A stretch of 64,000 nucleotides of DNA from Ptiloglossa arizonensis (taxonomy: Eukaryota > Arthropoda > Insecta > Hymenoptera > Colletidae): positions 1 to 64,000 of the forward strand of contig NW_027478927.1 in NCBI RefSeq assembly GCF_051014685.1, read 5' to 3'. Shown piece after piece: positions 1-12,650 of this stretch; position 1 is the first letter of the stretch; every line of letters begins with the position of its first letter. The notes below the pieces were generated by a model. The model saw only the letters and a program-made list of their open reading frames with translations. It was not told the DNA's origin and ran no database searches. The position numbers and the translations under genes are program-made.

Positions 1-177
1 TTGTAATCGGGCGAGTTTCTACTTTCAGACGCAACAGTAATTTTTGGGTTAGGTCATTCCGGTCGCGAGATATGGGAGTTTGAAGCCAAGAAATGGTTGA
101 GAAGGCAAAAAATTTTTCGCAATTCTGCTGCTCCAAACGCGTGACCAGAATGGCCTAGGGAAAAAATACACATACCG

Positions 178-354
178 TTGTACTCGGGCGAGTTTCTACT
201 TTCAGACGCAACAGGAATTTTTGGGTTAGGTCAATCCGTTCGCGAGATATGGGAGTTTGAAGCCAAGAAATGGTTGAGAAGGCAATAAATTTTTCGCAAT
301 TCTGCTGCTCCAAACGCTTAACCAGAATGGCCTAGGGAAAAAATACACATACCG
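178..354 (+). repeat. Representative satellite monomer (177 bp)
   Basis: This second unit is close to the consensus. Landmarks by monomer position: gcgagtttctactttcag at 11-28; a variable block at 29-40 (gacgcaacagga here, gatgcaatagga or gactcagcagga elsewhere) that defines most subtypes; a T tract at 39-45; gggttaggtcaatcc at 46-60; TCGCGA at 63-68; gaagccaagaaatgg at 82-96 (gaagctaag in the other major class); A6T5 near 107-117 (disrupted here by a t); ctgctgctccaaacgc at 125-140; ggcctaggg at 152-160 holding CCTAGG; A6 at 161-166. GC is about 42%. The two major classes differ together at 86 (c/t) and 104-123 (gaaggcaaaaaa against gaagacaacaaa, then cgcaatt against cgcactt). Confidence 0.95.
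238..254 (+). promoter_or_regulatory. CENP-B-box-like 17-mer, site 1 (representative copy)
   Basis: The 17 bases gttcgcgagatatggga fit the core pattern NTTCGNNNNANNCGGGN at 8 of 9 constrained positions; only the first C of CGGG is t. The motif lies at monomer positions 61-77 and recurs in most monomers of the window, except the 176 bp subtype (lost T) and the ccctaggtatgg subtype. Known: this pattern is the CENP-B binding box of mammalian centromeric satellites. Inference: binding by a CENP-B or pogo-transposase-derived protein is possible but untested. By chance, one match of 8/9 or better in a 177 bp unit on both strands is expected about 4% of the time. Confidence 0.35.
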
Positions 355-1639
355 TTGTAATCGGGCGAGTTTCTACTTTCAGATGCAATAGGAATTTTTG
401 GGTTAGGTCAATCCGTTCGCGATATATGGGAGTTTGAAGCCAAGAAATGGTTGAGAAGGCAAAAAATTTTTCACAATTCTGCTTCTCCAAACGCTTAACC
501 AGAATGGCCTAGGGAAAAAATACACATACAGTTGTAATCGGGCGAGTTTCTACTTTCAGATGCAATAGCAATTTTTGGGTTAGATCAGTTCGTTCGCGAG
601 ATATGGGAGTTTGAAGACAAGAAATGGTGGAGAAGGCAAAAAATTTTTCGCAATTCTGCTGCTCCAAACGCTAAAACAGAATGGCCTAGGGAAAAAATAC
701 ACATACCGTTGTAATCGGGCGGGTTTCTACTTTCAGTTACAATAGGAATTTTTGGGTTAGGTCAAACCGTTCGCGAGATATGGGACTTTGAAGCTAAGAA
801 ATCGTTGACAAGACAACAGATTTTTCGCAATTCTGCTTCTCCAAACGCTTAACCAGAATGGGCTAGGGAAAAAATACATTAACCGTTGTAATCTGGCGAG
901 TTTCTAATTTCAGACGCAACAGGAATTTTTGGGTTAGGTCAATCCGTTCGCGAGATATGGGAGTTTGAAGCCAAGAAATGGTTGAGAAGGCAAAAAATTT
1001 TTCACAATTCTGCTTCTCCAAACGCTTAACCAGAATGGCCTAGGGAAAAACTACACATACAGTTGTAATCGGGCGAGTTTCCACTTTCAGATGCAATAGT
1101 AATTTTTGGGTTAGGTCAATCCGTTCGCGATATATGGGAGTTTGAAGCCAAGAAATGGTTGAGAAGGCAAAAAATTTTTCACAATTCTGCTTCTCCAAAC
1201 GCTTAACCAGAATGGCCTAGGGAAAAAATACACATACGGTTGTAATCGGGCGAGTTTCCACTTTCAGATGCAATAGTAATTTTTGGGTTAGGTCAATCCG
1301 TTCGCGATATATGGGAGTTTGAAGCCAAGAAATGGTTGAGAAGGCAAAAAATTTTTCGCAATTCTGCTGCTCCAAACGCTTAACCAGAATGGCCTAGGGA
1401 AAAAATACACATACCGTTGTAATCGGGCGAGTTTCTACTTTCAGATGCAATAGGAATTTTTGGGTTAGGTCAATCCGTTCGCGATATATGGGAGTTTGAA
1501 GCCAAGAAATGGTTGAGAAGGCAAAAAATTTTTCACAATTCTGCTTCTCCAAACGCTTAACCAGAATGGCCTAGGGAAAAAATACACATACAGTTGTAAT
1601 CGGGCGAGTTTCCACTTTCAGATGCAATAGTAATTTTTG

Positions 1640-3740
1640 GGTTAGGTCAATCCGTTCGCGATATATGGGAGTTTGAAGCCAAGAAATGGTTGAGAAGGCA
1701 AAAAATTTTTCACAATTCTGCTTCTCCAAACGCTTAACCAGAATGGCCTAGGGAAAAAATACACATACAGTTGTAATCGGGCGAGTTTCTACTTTCAGAT
1801 GCAATAGTAATTTTTGGGTTAGATCAGTTCGTTCGCGAGATATGGGAGTTTGAAGACAAGAAATGGTGGAGAAGGCAAAAAATTTTTCGCAATTCTGCTG
1901 CTCCAAACGCTTAAACAGAATGGCCTAGGGAAAAAATACACATACCGTTGTAATCGGGCGAGTTTCTACTTTCAGATGCAATAGGAATTTTTGGGTTAGG
2001 TCAATCCGTTCGCGAGATATGGGAGTTTGAAGCCAAGAAATGGTTGAGAAGGCAAAAAATTTTTCACAATTCTGCTGCTCCAAACGCTAAACCAGAGTGG
2101 CCTAGGGAAAAAATACACATACCGCTGTAATCGGGCGAGTTTCTACTTTCAGATGCAATAGGAATTTATCGGATAGGTCAGTCCGTTCGCGAGATATGGT
2201 AGCTTGAAGCCAAGAAACGGTTGAGAAGGCAAAAAATTTTTCGCAATTCTAGTGCTCCAAACGCTTAACCAGAATGGCCTAGGGAAAAAATACACATACC
2301 GTTGTATTCGGGCGAGTTTCTACTTTCAGGTGCAATAGGAATTTTTGCGTTAGGTCAATCCGTCGCGAGATATGGGAGTTTGAAACCAAGAAATGGTTGA
2401 GAAGGCAAAAAATTTTTCGCATTTCTGCTGCTCCAAACGCTTAACCAGAATGGCCTAGGGAAAAAATTCACATACCGTTGTAATCGGGCGAGTTTCTACT
2501 TTCAGTTACAATAGGAATTTTTGGGTTAGGTCAATCCGTTCGCGAGATATGGGACTTTGAAGCTAAGAAATCGTTGACAAGACAACAGATTTTTCGCAAT
2601 TCTGCTTCTCCAAACGCTTAACCAGAATGGGCTAGGGAAAAAATACACTAACCGTTGTAATCTGGCGAGTTTCTACTTTCAGACGCAACAGTAATTTTTG
2701 GGTTAGGTCAATCCGGTCGCGAGATATGGGAGTTTGAAGCCAAGAAATGGTTGAGAAGGCAAAAAATTTTTCGCAATTCTGCTGCTCCAAACGCGTGACC
2801 AGAATGGCCTAGGGAAAAAATACACATACCGTTGTAATCGGGCGAGTTTCTACTTTCAGATGTCATAGGAATTTTTGGGTTAGGTCAATCCGTTCGCGAG
2901 ATATGGTAGTTTGTAGCCAAGAAATGGTTGAGAAGACAACAAATTTTTCGCACTTCTGCTGCTCCAAACGCTTAACCAGAATGGCCTAGGGAAAAAATAC
3001 ACATACCGTTGTACTCGGGCGAGTTTCTACTTTCAGACGCAACAGGAATTTTTGGGTTAGGTCAATCCGTTCGCGAGATATGGGAGTTTGAAGCTAAGAA
3101 ATGGTTGAGAAGACAACAAATTTTTCGCACTTCTGCTGCTCCAAACGCTTAACCAGACTGGCCTAGCGAAAAAATACACATACCGTTGTAATCGGGCGAG
3201 TTTTTACTTTCAGACGCAACAGGAATTTTTGGGTTCGGTCAATCCGTTCGCGAGATATGGGAGTTTGAAGCCAAGAAATGGTTGAGAAGGCAAAAAATTT
3301 TTCGCAATTCTGCTGCTCCAAACGCTTAACCAGAATTGCCTAGGGAAAAAATACACAAACCGTTGTAATCGGGCGAGTTTCTACTTTCAGATGCAATAGG
3401 AATTTTTGGGTTAGGTCAATCCGTTCGCGAGATATGGTAGTTTGTAGCCAAGAAATGGTTGAGAAGACAACAAATTTTTCGCACTTCTGCTGCTCCAAAC
3501 GCTTAACAAGAATGGCCTAGGGAAAAAATACACATACCGTTGTACTGGGGCGAGTTTCTACTTTCAGACGCAACAGGAATTTTTGGGTTAGGTCAATCCG
3601 TTCGCGAGATATGGGAGTTTGAAGCCAAGAAATGGTTGAGAAGGCAAAAAATTTTTCGCAATTCTGCTGCTCCAAACGCTTAACCAGAATGGCCTAGGGA
3701 AAAAATACACATACCGTTGTAATCGGGCGAGTTTCTACTT
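1640..3740 (+). repeat. 3,715 bp-offset duplication, copy A
   Basis: About twelve monomers repeated at a constant offset of +3,715 bp (21 monomers). Linked private variants agree in both copies: ggaatttatcggataggtcag (2,161 and 5,876), cactaaccgttgtaatctgg (2,646 and 6,361), the tgtcatagg unit, and tgtactggggcgag (3,540 and 7,255). I counted about five differences in 2.1 kb: near 2,095, 2,192, 2,413, 3,183 and 3,580. Edges are where the two copies stop agreeing (about 1,640 and 3,740). Confidence 0.85.
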
Positions 3741-3899
3741 TGAGATGCAACAGGAAGTTTTGGGTTAGGTCATTCCGTTCGCGAGATATGGGAGTTTGAA
3801 GCCAAGAAATGGTTGAGAAGACAACAAATTTTTCGCACTTCTGCTGCTCCAAACGCTAAAGCAGAATGGCCTAGGGAAAAAATTCACATACCGTTGTAA

Positions 3900-4600
3900 T
3901 CGGGCGAGTTTCTACTTTCAGTTACAATAGGAATTTTTGGGTTAGGTCAATCCGTTCGCGAGATATGGGACTTTGAAGCTAAGAAATCGTTGACAAGACA
4001 ACAGATTTTTCGCAATTCTGCTTCTCCAAACGCTTAACCAGAATGGGCTAGGGAAAAAATACACTAACCGTTGTAATCTGGCGAGTTTCAACTTTCAGAC
4101 GCAACAGTAATTTTAGGGTTAGGTCTATCCGGTCGCGAGATATGGGAGTTTGAAGCCAAGAAATGGTTGAGAAGGCAAAAAATTTTTCGCAATTCTGCTG
4201 CTCCAAACGCGTGACCAGAATGGCCTAGGGAAAAAATACACATACCGTTGTAATCGGGCGAGTTTCTACTTTCAGTTACAATAGGAATTTTTGGGTTAGG
4301 TCAATCCGTTCGCGAGATATGGGACTTTGAAGCTAAGAAATCGTTGACAAGACAACAGATTTTTCGCAATTCTGCTTCTCCAAACGCTTAACCAGAATGG
4401 GCTAGGGAAAAAATACACTAACCGTTGTAATCTGGCGAGTTTTTACTTTCAGACGCAACAGTAATTTTTGGGTTAGGTCAATCCGGTCGCGAGATATGGG
4501 AGTTTGAACCCCGAAATGGTTGAGAAGGCAAAAAATTTTTCGCAATTCTGCTGCTCCAAACGCGTGACCAGAATGGCCTAGGGAAAAAATACACATACCG
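3900..4600 (+). repeat. Two-monomer (354 bp) tandem duplication
   Basis: The pair at about 3,900-4,250 is repeated at about 4,255-4,600 with an offset of exactly 354 bp: gttacaatag at 3,921 and 4,275, and gcgtgaccag in both. It is the shortest clear HOR period in the window. Confidence 0.75.
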
Positions 4601-5354
4601 TTGTAATCGGGCGAGTTTCTACTTTCAGATGCAATAGGAATTTTTGGGTTAGTTCAATCCGTTCGCGAGATATGGGAGTTTGAAGCTAAGAAATGGTTGA
4701 GAAGACAACAAATTTTTCGCACTTCTGCTGCTCCAAACGCTTAACCAGACTGGCCTAGCGAAAAAATACACATACCGTTGTAATCGGGCGAGTTTTTACT
4801 TTCAGACGCAACAGGAATTTTTGGGTTCGGTCAATCCGTTCGCGAGATATGGGAGTTTGAAGCCAAGAAATGGTTGAGAAGGCAAAAAATTTTTCGCAAT
4901 TCTGCCGCTCCAAACGCTTAACCAGAATTGCCTAGGGAAAAAATACACAAACCGTTGTAATCGGGCGAGTTTCTACTTTCAGATGCAATAGGAATTTTTG
5001 GGTTAGGTCAATCCGTTCGCGAGATATGGTAGTTTGTAGCCAAGAAATGGTTGAGAAGACAACAAATTTTTCGCACTTCTGCTGCTCCAAACGCTTAACC
5101 AGAATGGCCTAGGGAAAAAATACACATACCGTTGTACTCGGGCGAGCTTCTACTTTCAGACGCAACAGGAATTTTTGGGTTAGGTCAATCCGTTCGCGAG
5201 ATATGGGAGTTTGAAGCCAAGAAATGGTTGAGAAGGCAAAAAATTTTTCTCAATTCTGCTGCTCCAAACGCTTAACCAGAATGGCCTAGGGAAAAAATAC
5301 ACATACCGTTGTAATCGGGCGAGTTTCTACTTTCAGATGCAATAGGAATTTTTG

Positions 5355-7455
5355 GGTTAGGTGAATCCGTTCGCGATATATGGGAGTTTGAAGCCAAGAA
5401 ATGGTTGAGAAGGCAAAAAATTTTTCACAATTCTGCTTCTCCAAACGCTTAACCAGAATGGCCTAGGGAAAAAATACACATACAGTTGTAATCGGGCGAG
5501 TTTCTACTTTCAGATGCAATAGTAATTTTTGGGTTAGATCAGTTCGTTCGCGAGATATGGGAGTTTGAAGACAAGAAATGGTGGAGAAGGCAAAAAATTT
5601 TTCGCAATTCTGCTGCTCCAAACGCTTAAACAGAATGGCCTAGGGAAAAAATACACATACCGTTGTAATCGGGCGAGTTTCTACTTTCAGATGCAATAGG
5701 AATTTTTGGGTTAGGTCAATCCGTTCGCGAGATATGGGAGTTTGAAGCCAAGAAATGGTTGAGAAGGCAAAAAATTTTTCACAATTCTGCTGCTCCAAAC
5801 GCTAAACCAGAATGGCCTAGGGAAAAAATACACATACCGCTGTAATCGGGCGAGTTTCTACTTTCAGATGCAATAGGAATTTATCGGATAGGTCAGTCCG
5901 TTCGCGATATATGGTAGCTTGAAGCCAAGAAACGGTTGAGAAGGCAAAAAATTTTTCGCAATTCTAGTGCTCCAAACGCTTAACCAGAATGGCCTAGGGA
6001 AAAAATACACATACCGTTGTATTCGGGCGAGTTTCTACTTTCAGGTGCAATAGGAATTTTTGCGTTAGGTCAATCCGTCGCGAGATATGGGAGTTTGAAA
6101 CCAAGAAATGGTTGAGAAGGCAAAAAATTTTTCGCAATTCTGCTGCTCCAAACGCTTAACCAGAATGGCCTAGGGAAAAAATTCACATACCGTTGTAATC
6201 GGGCGAGTTTCTACTTTCAGTTACAATAGGAATTTTTGGGTTAGGTCAATCCGTTCGCGAGATATGGGACTTTGAAGCTAAGAAATCGTTGACAAGACAA
6301 CAGATTTTTCGCAATTCTGCTTCTCCAAACGCTTAACCAGAATGGGCTAGGGAAAAAATACACTAACCGTTGTAATCTGGCGAGTTTCTACTTTCAGACG
6401 CAACAGTAATTTTTGGGTTAGGTCAATCCGGTCGCGAGATATGGGAGTTTGAAGCCAAGAAATGGTTGAGAAGGCAAAAAATTTTTCGCAATTCTGCTGC
6501 TCCAAACGCGTGACCAGAATGGCCTAGGGAAAAAATACACATACCGTTGTAATCGGGCGAGTTTCTACTTTCAGATGTCATAGGAATTTTTGGGTTAGGT
6601 CAATCCGTTCGCGAGATATGGTAGTTTGTAGCCAAGAAATGGTTGAGAAGACAACAAATTTTTCGCACTTCTGCTGCTCCAAACGCTTAACCAGAATGGC
6701 CTAGGGAAAAAATACACATACCGTTGTACTCGGGCGAGTTTCTACTTTCAGACGCAACAGGAATTTTTGGGTTAGGTCAATCCGTTCGCGAGATATGGGA
6801 GTTTGAAGCTAAGAAATGGTTGAGAAGACAACAAATTTTTCGCACTTCTGCTGCTCCAAACGCTTAACCAGACTGGCCTAGCGAAAAAATACACATACCC
6901 TTGTAATCGGGCGAGTTTTTACTTTCAGACGCAACAGGAATTTTTGGGTTCGGTCAATCCGTTCGCGAGATATGGGAGTTTGAAGCCAAGAAATGGTTGA
7001 GAAGGCAAAAAATTTTTCGCAATTCTGCTGCTCCAAACGCTTAACCAGAATTGCCTAGGGAAAAAATACACAAACCGTTGTAATCGGGCGAGTTTCTACT
7101 TTCAGATGCAATAGGAATTTTTGGGTTAGGTCAATCCGTTCGCGAGATATGGTAGTTTGTAGCCAAGAAATGGTTGAGAAGACAACAAATTTTTCGCACT
7201 TCTGCTGCTCCAAACGCTTAACAAGAATGGCCTAGGGAAAAAATACACATACCGTTGTACTGGGGCGAGTTTCTACTTTCAGACGCAACAGGAATCTTTG
7301 GGTTAGGTCAATCCGTTCGCGAGATATGGGAGTTTGAAGCCAAGAAATGGTTGAGAAGGCAAAAAATTTTTCGCAATTCTGCTGCTCCAAACGCTTAACC
7401 AGAATGGCCTAGGGAAAAAATACACATACCGTTGTAATCGGGCGAGTTTCTACTT
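5355..7455 (+). repeat. 3,715 bp-offset duplication, copy B
   Basis: Partner of the block at 1,640-3,740. It is not directly adjacent to copy A: about 1.6 kb separates them. Immediately right of its end the array enters another ggaatttatcgg unit resembling 2,161 and 5,876, so the right edge is itself an exchange point. Confidence 0.85.
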
Positions 7456-8905
7456 TCAGATGCAATAGGAATTTATCGGTTAGGTCAGTCCGTTCGCGAG
7501 ATATGGTAGCTTGAAACCAAGAAACGGTTGAGAAGGCAAAAAATTTTTCGCAATTCTAGTGCTCCAAACGCTTAACCAGAATGGCCTAGGGAAAAAATAC
7601 ACATACCGTTGTATTCGGGCGAGTTTCTACTTTCAGGTGCAATAGGAATTTTTGCGTTAGGTCAATCCGTCGCGAGATATGGGAGTTTGAAACCAAGAAA
7701 TGGTTGAGAAGGCAAAAAATTTTTCGCAATTCTGCTGCTCCAAACGCTTAACCAGAATGGCCTAGGGAAAAAATACACATACCGTTGTAATCGGGCGAGT
7801 TTCTACTTTGAGATGCAACAGGAAGTTTTGGGTTAGGTCATTCCGTTCGCGAGATATGGGAGTTTGAAGCCAAGAAATGGTTGAGAAGGCAAAAAATGTT
7901 TCGCAATTCTGCTGCTCCATACGCTTAAACAGAATGTCCAAGGGAGAAAATACACATACGGCTGTAATCGGGCGAGTTTCTACTTTCAGATGCAATAGGA
8001 ATTTTTGGGTTAGGTCAATCCGTTCGCGAGATATGGGAGTTTGAAGCCAAGAAATGGTTGAGAAGGCAAAAAATTTTTCGCAATTCTGCTGCTCCAAACG
8101 CTTAACCAGAATTGCCTAGGGAAAAAATACACAAACCGTTGTAATCGGGCGAGTTTCTACTTTCAGATGCAATAGGAATTTTTGGGTTAGGTCAATCCGT
8201 TCGCGAGATATGGTAGTTTGTAGCCAAGAAATGGTTGAGAAGACAACAAATTTTTCGCACTTCTGCTGCTCCAAGCGCTTAACCAGAATGGCCTAGGGAA
8301 AAAATACACATACCGTTGTACTCGGGCGAGTTTCTACTTTCAGACGCAACAGGAATTTTTGGGTTAGGTCAATCCGTTCGCGAGATATGGGAGTTTGAAG
8401 CCAAGAAATGGTTGAGAAGGCAAAAAATTTTTCACAATTCTGCTGCTCCAAACGTTAATACAGAATGCCCTAGGGAAAAAATACACATACCGCTGTAATC
8501 GGGCGAGTTTCTACTTTCAGATGCAATAGGAATTTATCGGTTAGGTCAGTCCGTTCGCGAGATATGGGAGCTTGAAGCCAAGAAACGGTTGAGAAGGCAA
8601 AAAATTTTTCGCAATTCTGCTGCTCCAAACGCTTAACCAGAATGGCCTAGGGAAAAAATACACATACCGTTGTAATCGGGCGAGTTTCTACTTTCAGGTG
8701 CAATAGGAATTTTTGCGTTAGGTCAATCCGTCGCGAGATATGGGAGTTTGAAACCAAGAAATGGTTGAGAGGGCAAAAAATTTTTCGCAATTCTGCTGCT
8801 CCAAACGCTTAACCAGAATGGCCTAGGGAAAAAATACACATACCGTTGTAATCGGGCGAGTTTCTACTTTGAGATGCAACAGGAAGTTTTGGGTTAGGTC
8901 ATTCC

Positions 8906-8922
8906 GTTCGCGAGGTACGGGA
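8906..8922 (+). promoter_or_regulatory. CENP-B-box-like variant with intact CGGG half
   Basis: Here site 1 reads gttcgcgaggtacggga. Both TTCG and CGGG are present and only the central A (core position 10) is g, so the match is again 8 of 9. This is the one site-1 variant I found with both outer halves intact. No 9/9 copy was seen in the window. Confidence 0.3.
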
Positions 8923-9548
8923 GTTTGAAGCCAAGAAATGGTTGAGAATGCAAAAAATGTTTCGCAATTCTGCTGCTCCAAACGCTTAAACAGAATGGCC
9001 TAGGGAGAAAATACACATACGGCTGTAATCGGGCGAGTTCCTACTTTCAGATGCAATAGGAATTTTTGGGTTAGGTCAATCCGTTCGCGAGATATGGGAG
9101 TTTGAAGCCAAGAAATGGTAGAGAAGGCAAAAAATTTTTCACAATTCTGCTGCTCCAAACGCTTAACCAGAATGGCCTAGGGAAAAAATACACATACCGT
9201 TGTAATCGGGCGAGTTCCTACTTTCAGATGCAACAGGAATTTTTGGGTTAGGTCAATCCGTTCGCGAGATATGGGAGTTTGAATCCAAGAAATGGTTGAG
9301 AAGGCAAAAAATTTTTCGCAATTCTGCTGCTCCAAACGCTTAACCAGAATGGCCTTGGGAAAAAATACACATACCGTTGTAATCGGGCGAGTATCTACTT
9401 TCAGAGGCAACAGGAATTTTTGGGTTAGGTCAATCCGTTCGCGAGATATGGGAGTTTGAAGCTAAGAAATGGTTGGGAAGACAACAAATTTTTCGCATTT
9501 CTGCTGCTCCAAACGCTTAACCAGAATGGGCTAGGGAAAAAAGAAGCA

Positions 9549-9565
9549 TATCGTTGTAATCGGGC
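9549..9565 (+). promoter_or_regulatory. CENP-B-box-like site 2, best-matching form
   Basis: The junction of two monomers reads tatcgttgtaatcgggc, matching the CENP-B core at 8 of 9 positions (second core base a instead of t). The consensus form taccgttgtaatcgggc matches only 7 of 9, which is expected by chance about every second 177 bp unit on two strands, so this site alone is weak evidence. The same atatcg form recurs in the 9.5-18.2 kb zone and in tacgcatatcg units further right. A different 8/9 form (ttccg) is at 48,418-48,434. Confidence 0.2.
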
Positions 9566-10759
9566 GAGTTTCTACTTTCACACGCAACAGGAATTTTTGG
9601 GTTAGGTCAATCCGTTCGCGAGATATGGGAGTTTGAAGCCAAGAAATGGTTGAGAAGGCATACAATTTTTCGCAATTCTGCTGATCCAAACGCTTAACCA
9701 GAATGGCCTAGGGAAAAAAAAGCATATCGTTGTAATCGGGCGAGTTTCTACTTTCACACGCAACGGGAATTTTTGTGTTAGGTCAATCCGTTCGCGAAAT
9801 ATGGGAGTTTGAAGCTAAGAAATGTTTAAGAAGACAACAAATTTTTCGCACTTCTGCTGCTCCAAACGCTTAACCAGAATGGCCTAGGGAAAAAATACAC
9901 ATACCGTTGTAATCGGGCGAGTTTCTACTTTCAGGCGCAACAGGAATTTTTGGGTTAGGTCAATCCGTTCGCGAGATATGGGAGTTTGAAGCCAAGAAAT
10001 GGTTGAGAAGGCAAAAAATTTTTCGCAATTCTGCTGCTCCAGACGCTTAACCAGAATGGCCTAGGGAAAAAATACACATACCGTTGTAATCGGGCGAGTT
10101 TCTACTTTCAGATGCAACAGGAATTTTTGGGTTAGGTCAATCCGTTCGCGAGATATGGGAGTTTGAAGCTAAGAAATGATTGAGAAGACAACAAATTTTT
10201 CGCAGTTCTGCTACTCCAAACGCTTAACCAGAATGGCCTAGGGAAAAAATACACATGCCGTTGTAATCTGGCGAGTTTCTACTTTCAGATGCAATAGGAA
10301 ATTTTGGGTTAGGTCAATCCGTCGCGAGATATGGGAGTTTGAAGCCAAGAAATGGTTGAGAAGGCAAAAAATTTTTGGCACTTCTGCTGCTCTAAACGCT
10401 TAACCAGAATGGCCTAGGGAAAAAATACACATACCGTTGTAATCGGGCGAGTTTCTACTTTGAGATGCAACAGGAAGTTTTGGGTTAGGTCATTCCGTTC
10501 GCGAGATATGGCAGTTTGAATCCAAGAAATGGTTGAGAAGGCAAAAAATTTTTCGCAATTCTGCTGATCCAAACGCTTAACCAGACTGGCCTAGGGAAAA
10601 AATACACATACCGCTGTAGTCGAGCGAGTTTCTACTTTCAGATGCAATAGGAATTTTTGGGTTAGGTCAATCCGTTCGCGAGATATGGGAGTTTGAAGCC
10701 AAGAAATGGTTGAGAAGGCAAAACATTTTTCGCAATTCTGCTGCTCCAAACGCTTAACC

Positions 10760-12650
10760 AGAATGGCCTAGTGAAACAATACGCATATTGTTGTAATCGG
10801 GCGAGTCCCTACTTTCAGACGCAGCAGGAATATTTGGGTTTGGTCAATCCGTTCGCGAGATATGGGACTTTGAAGCTAAGAAATGGTTGGGAAGACATCA
10901 AATTTTTCGCAATTCTGCTGCTCCAAACGCTTAACCAGAATGGGCTAGGGAAAAAAAAAGCATACCGTTGTAGTCGGGCGAGTTTCTACTTTGAGATGCA
11001 ACAGGAAGTTTTGGGTTAGGTCAATCCGTTCGCGAGATATGGGAGTTTGAAGCCAAGAAATGGTTGAGAAGGCATACAATTTTTCCCAATTCTGCTGATC
11101 CAAACGCTTAACCAGAATGGCCTAGGGAAAAAAAAAGCATATCGTTGTAATCGGGCGAGTTTCTACTTTCACACGCAACAGGAATTTCTGGGTTAGGTCA
11201 ATCCGTTCGCGAGATATGGCAGTTTGAAGCCAAGAAATGGTTGAGAAGGCAAAAAATTTTTCGCAATTCTGCTGCTCCAAACGCTTAACCAGAATGACCT
11301 AGGGAAAAAATACACATACCGTTGTAATCCGGCGAGTTTCTACTTTCAGATGCAATAGGAATTTTTTGGTTAGGTCAATCCGTTCGCGAGATATGGGAGT
11401 TTGAAGCCAAGAAATGGTTGAGAAGGCATACAATTTTTCGCAATTCTGCTGATCCAAACGCTTAACCAGAATTGCCTAGGGAAAAAAAAGCATATGGTTG
11501 TAACCGGGCGAGTTTCTACTTTCACACGCAACAGGAATTTTTGGGTTAGGTCAATCCGTTCGCGAAATATGGGAGTTTGAAGCTAAGAAATGTTTAAGAA
11601 GACAACAAATTTTTCGCACTTCTGCTGCTCCAAACGCTTAACCAGAATGGCCTAGGGAAAAAATACACATACCGTTGTAATCGGGCGAGTTTCTACTTTC
11701 AGACGCAACAGGAATTTTTGGGTTAGGTCAATCCGTTCGCGAGATATGGGAGTTTGAAGCCAAGAAATGGTTGAGAAGGCAAAAAATTTTTCGCAATTCT
11801 GCTGCTCCAGACGCTTAACCAGAATGGCCTAGGGAAAAAATACACCTACCGTTGTAATCGGGCGAGTTTCTACTTTCAGATGCAACAGGAATTTTTGGGT
11901 TAGGTCAATCCGTTCGCGAGATATGGGAGTTTGAAGCTAAGAAATGATTGAGAAGACAACAAATTTTTCGCAGTTCTGCTGCTCCAAACGCTTAACCAGA
12001 ATGACCTAGGGAAAAAATACACATATTGTTGTAATCGGGCGAGTTCCTACTTTCAGACGCAGCAGGAATATTTGGGTTTGGTCAATCCGTTCGCGAGATA
12101 TGGGACTTTGAAGCTAAGAAATGTTTGGGAAGACATCAAATTTTTCGCAATTCTGCTGCTCCAAACGCTTAACCAGAATGGGCTAGGGAAAAAAAAGCAT
12201 ACCGTTGTAGTCGGGCGAGTTTCTACTTTGAGATGCAACAGGAAGTTTTGGGTTAGGTCAATCCGTTCGTGAGATATGGGAGTTTGAAGCCAAGAAATGG
12301 TTGAGAAGGAATACAATTTTTCCCAATTCTGCTGATCCAAACGCTTAACCAGAATGGCCTAGGGAAAAAAAAAGCATATCGTTGTAATCGGGCGAGTTTC
12401 TACTTTCACACGCAACAGGAATTTCTGGGTTAGGTCAATCCGTTCGCGAGATATGGCAGTTTGAAGCCAAGAAATGGTTGAGAAGGCAAAAAATTTTTCG
12501 CAATTCTGCTGCTCCAAACGCTTAACCAGAATGACCTAGGGAAAAAATACACATACCGTTGTAATCCGACGAGTTTCTACTTTCAGATGCAATAGGAATT
12601 TTTGGGTTAGGTCAATCCGTTCGCGAGATATGGGAGTTTGAAGCCAAGAA
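10760..12650 (+). repeat. Seven-monomer (about 1,238 bp) duplication
   Basis: The block starting near 10,760 recurs from about 11,998. Shared private variants: atattgttgtaatcgggcgag (10,785 and 12,023), gcataccgttgtagtcggg, ttttcccaattctgctgatcc, and cagaatgacctaggg followed by gtaatcc-gcgag. The offset shifts from 1,238 to 1,236 across the A run near 10,950, which has lost two A residues in the second copy. This is direct evidence that the A run changes length faster than the rest. Confidence 0.75.

Larger units (their letters stand above)
1..9141 (+). repeat. Left zone of satellite array, gttacaatag-rich
   Basis: About 52 monomers, no gene. Marker variants largely confined here are: a gttacaatag block followed by gaagctaagaaatcgttgacaagacaacag (near 737, 2,509, 3,921, 4,275 and 6,220), ctggcgag in place of cgggcgag, gcgtgaccag in place of gcttaaccag, and gtactcggg. 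A two-monomer module (gttacaatag unit then gcgtgaccag unit) recurs near 2,490-2,850, 3,900-4,250, 4,255-4,600 and 6,205-6,560. Another marker, ttagatcagttcg with gacaagaaatggtggag, recurs near 580, 1,819 and 5,534, seven and twenty-one monomers apart. A six-monomer spacing (about 1,061 bp) links the gagatgcaacaggaag units near 7,810 and 8,871. Confidence 0.85.

Noticed and set aside
223..238. Telomere-like gggttagg in each monomer
   Set aside because: Only one TTAGG-like octamer per 177 bp, never in tandem; it is simply part of the unit.
223..240. tRNA T-arm or Pol III B-box resemblance in ttaggtcaatccg
   Set aside because: The match to the B-box consensus needs a gap, there is no A-box at a suitable distance, and no cloverleaf can be drawn, so a tRNA or SINE origin is not supported.
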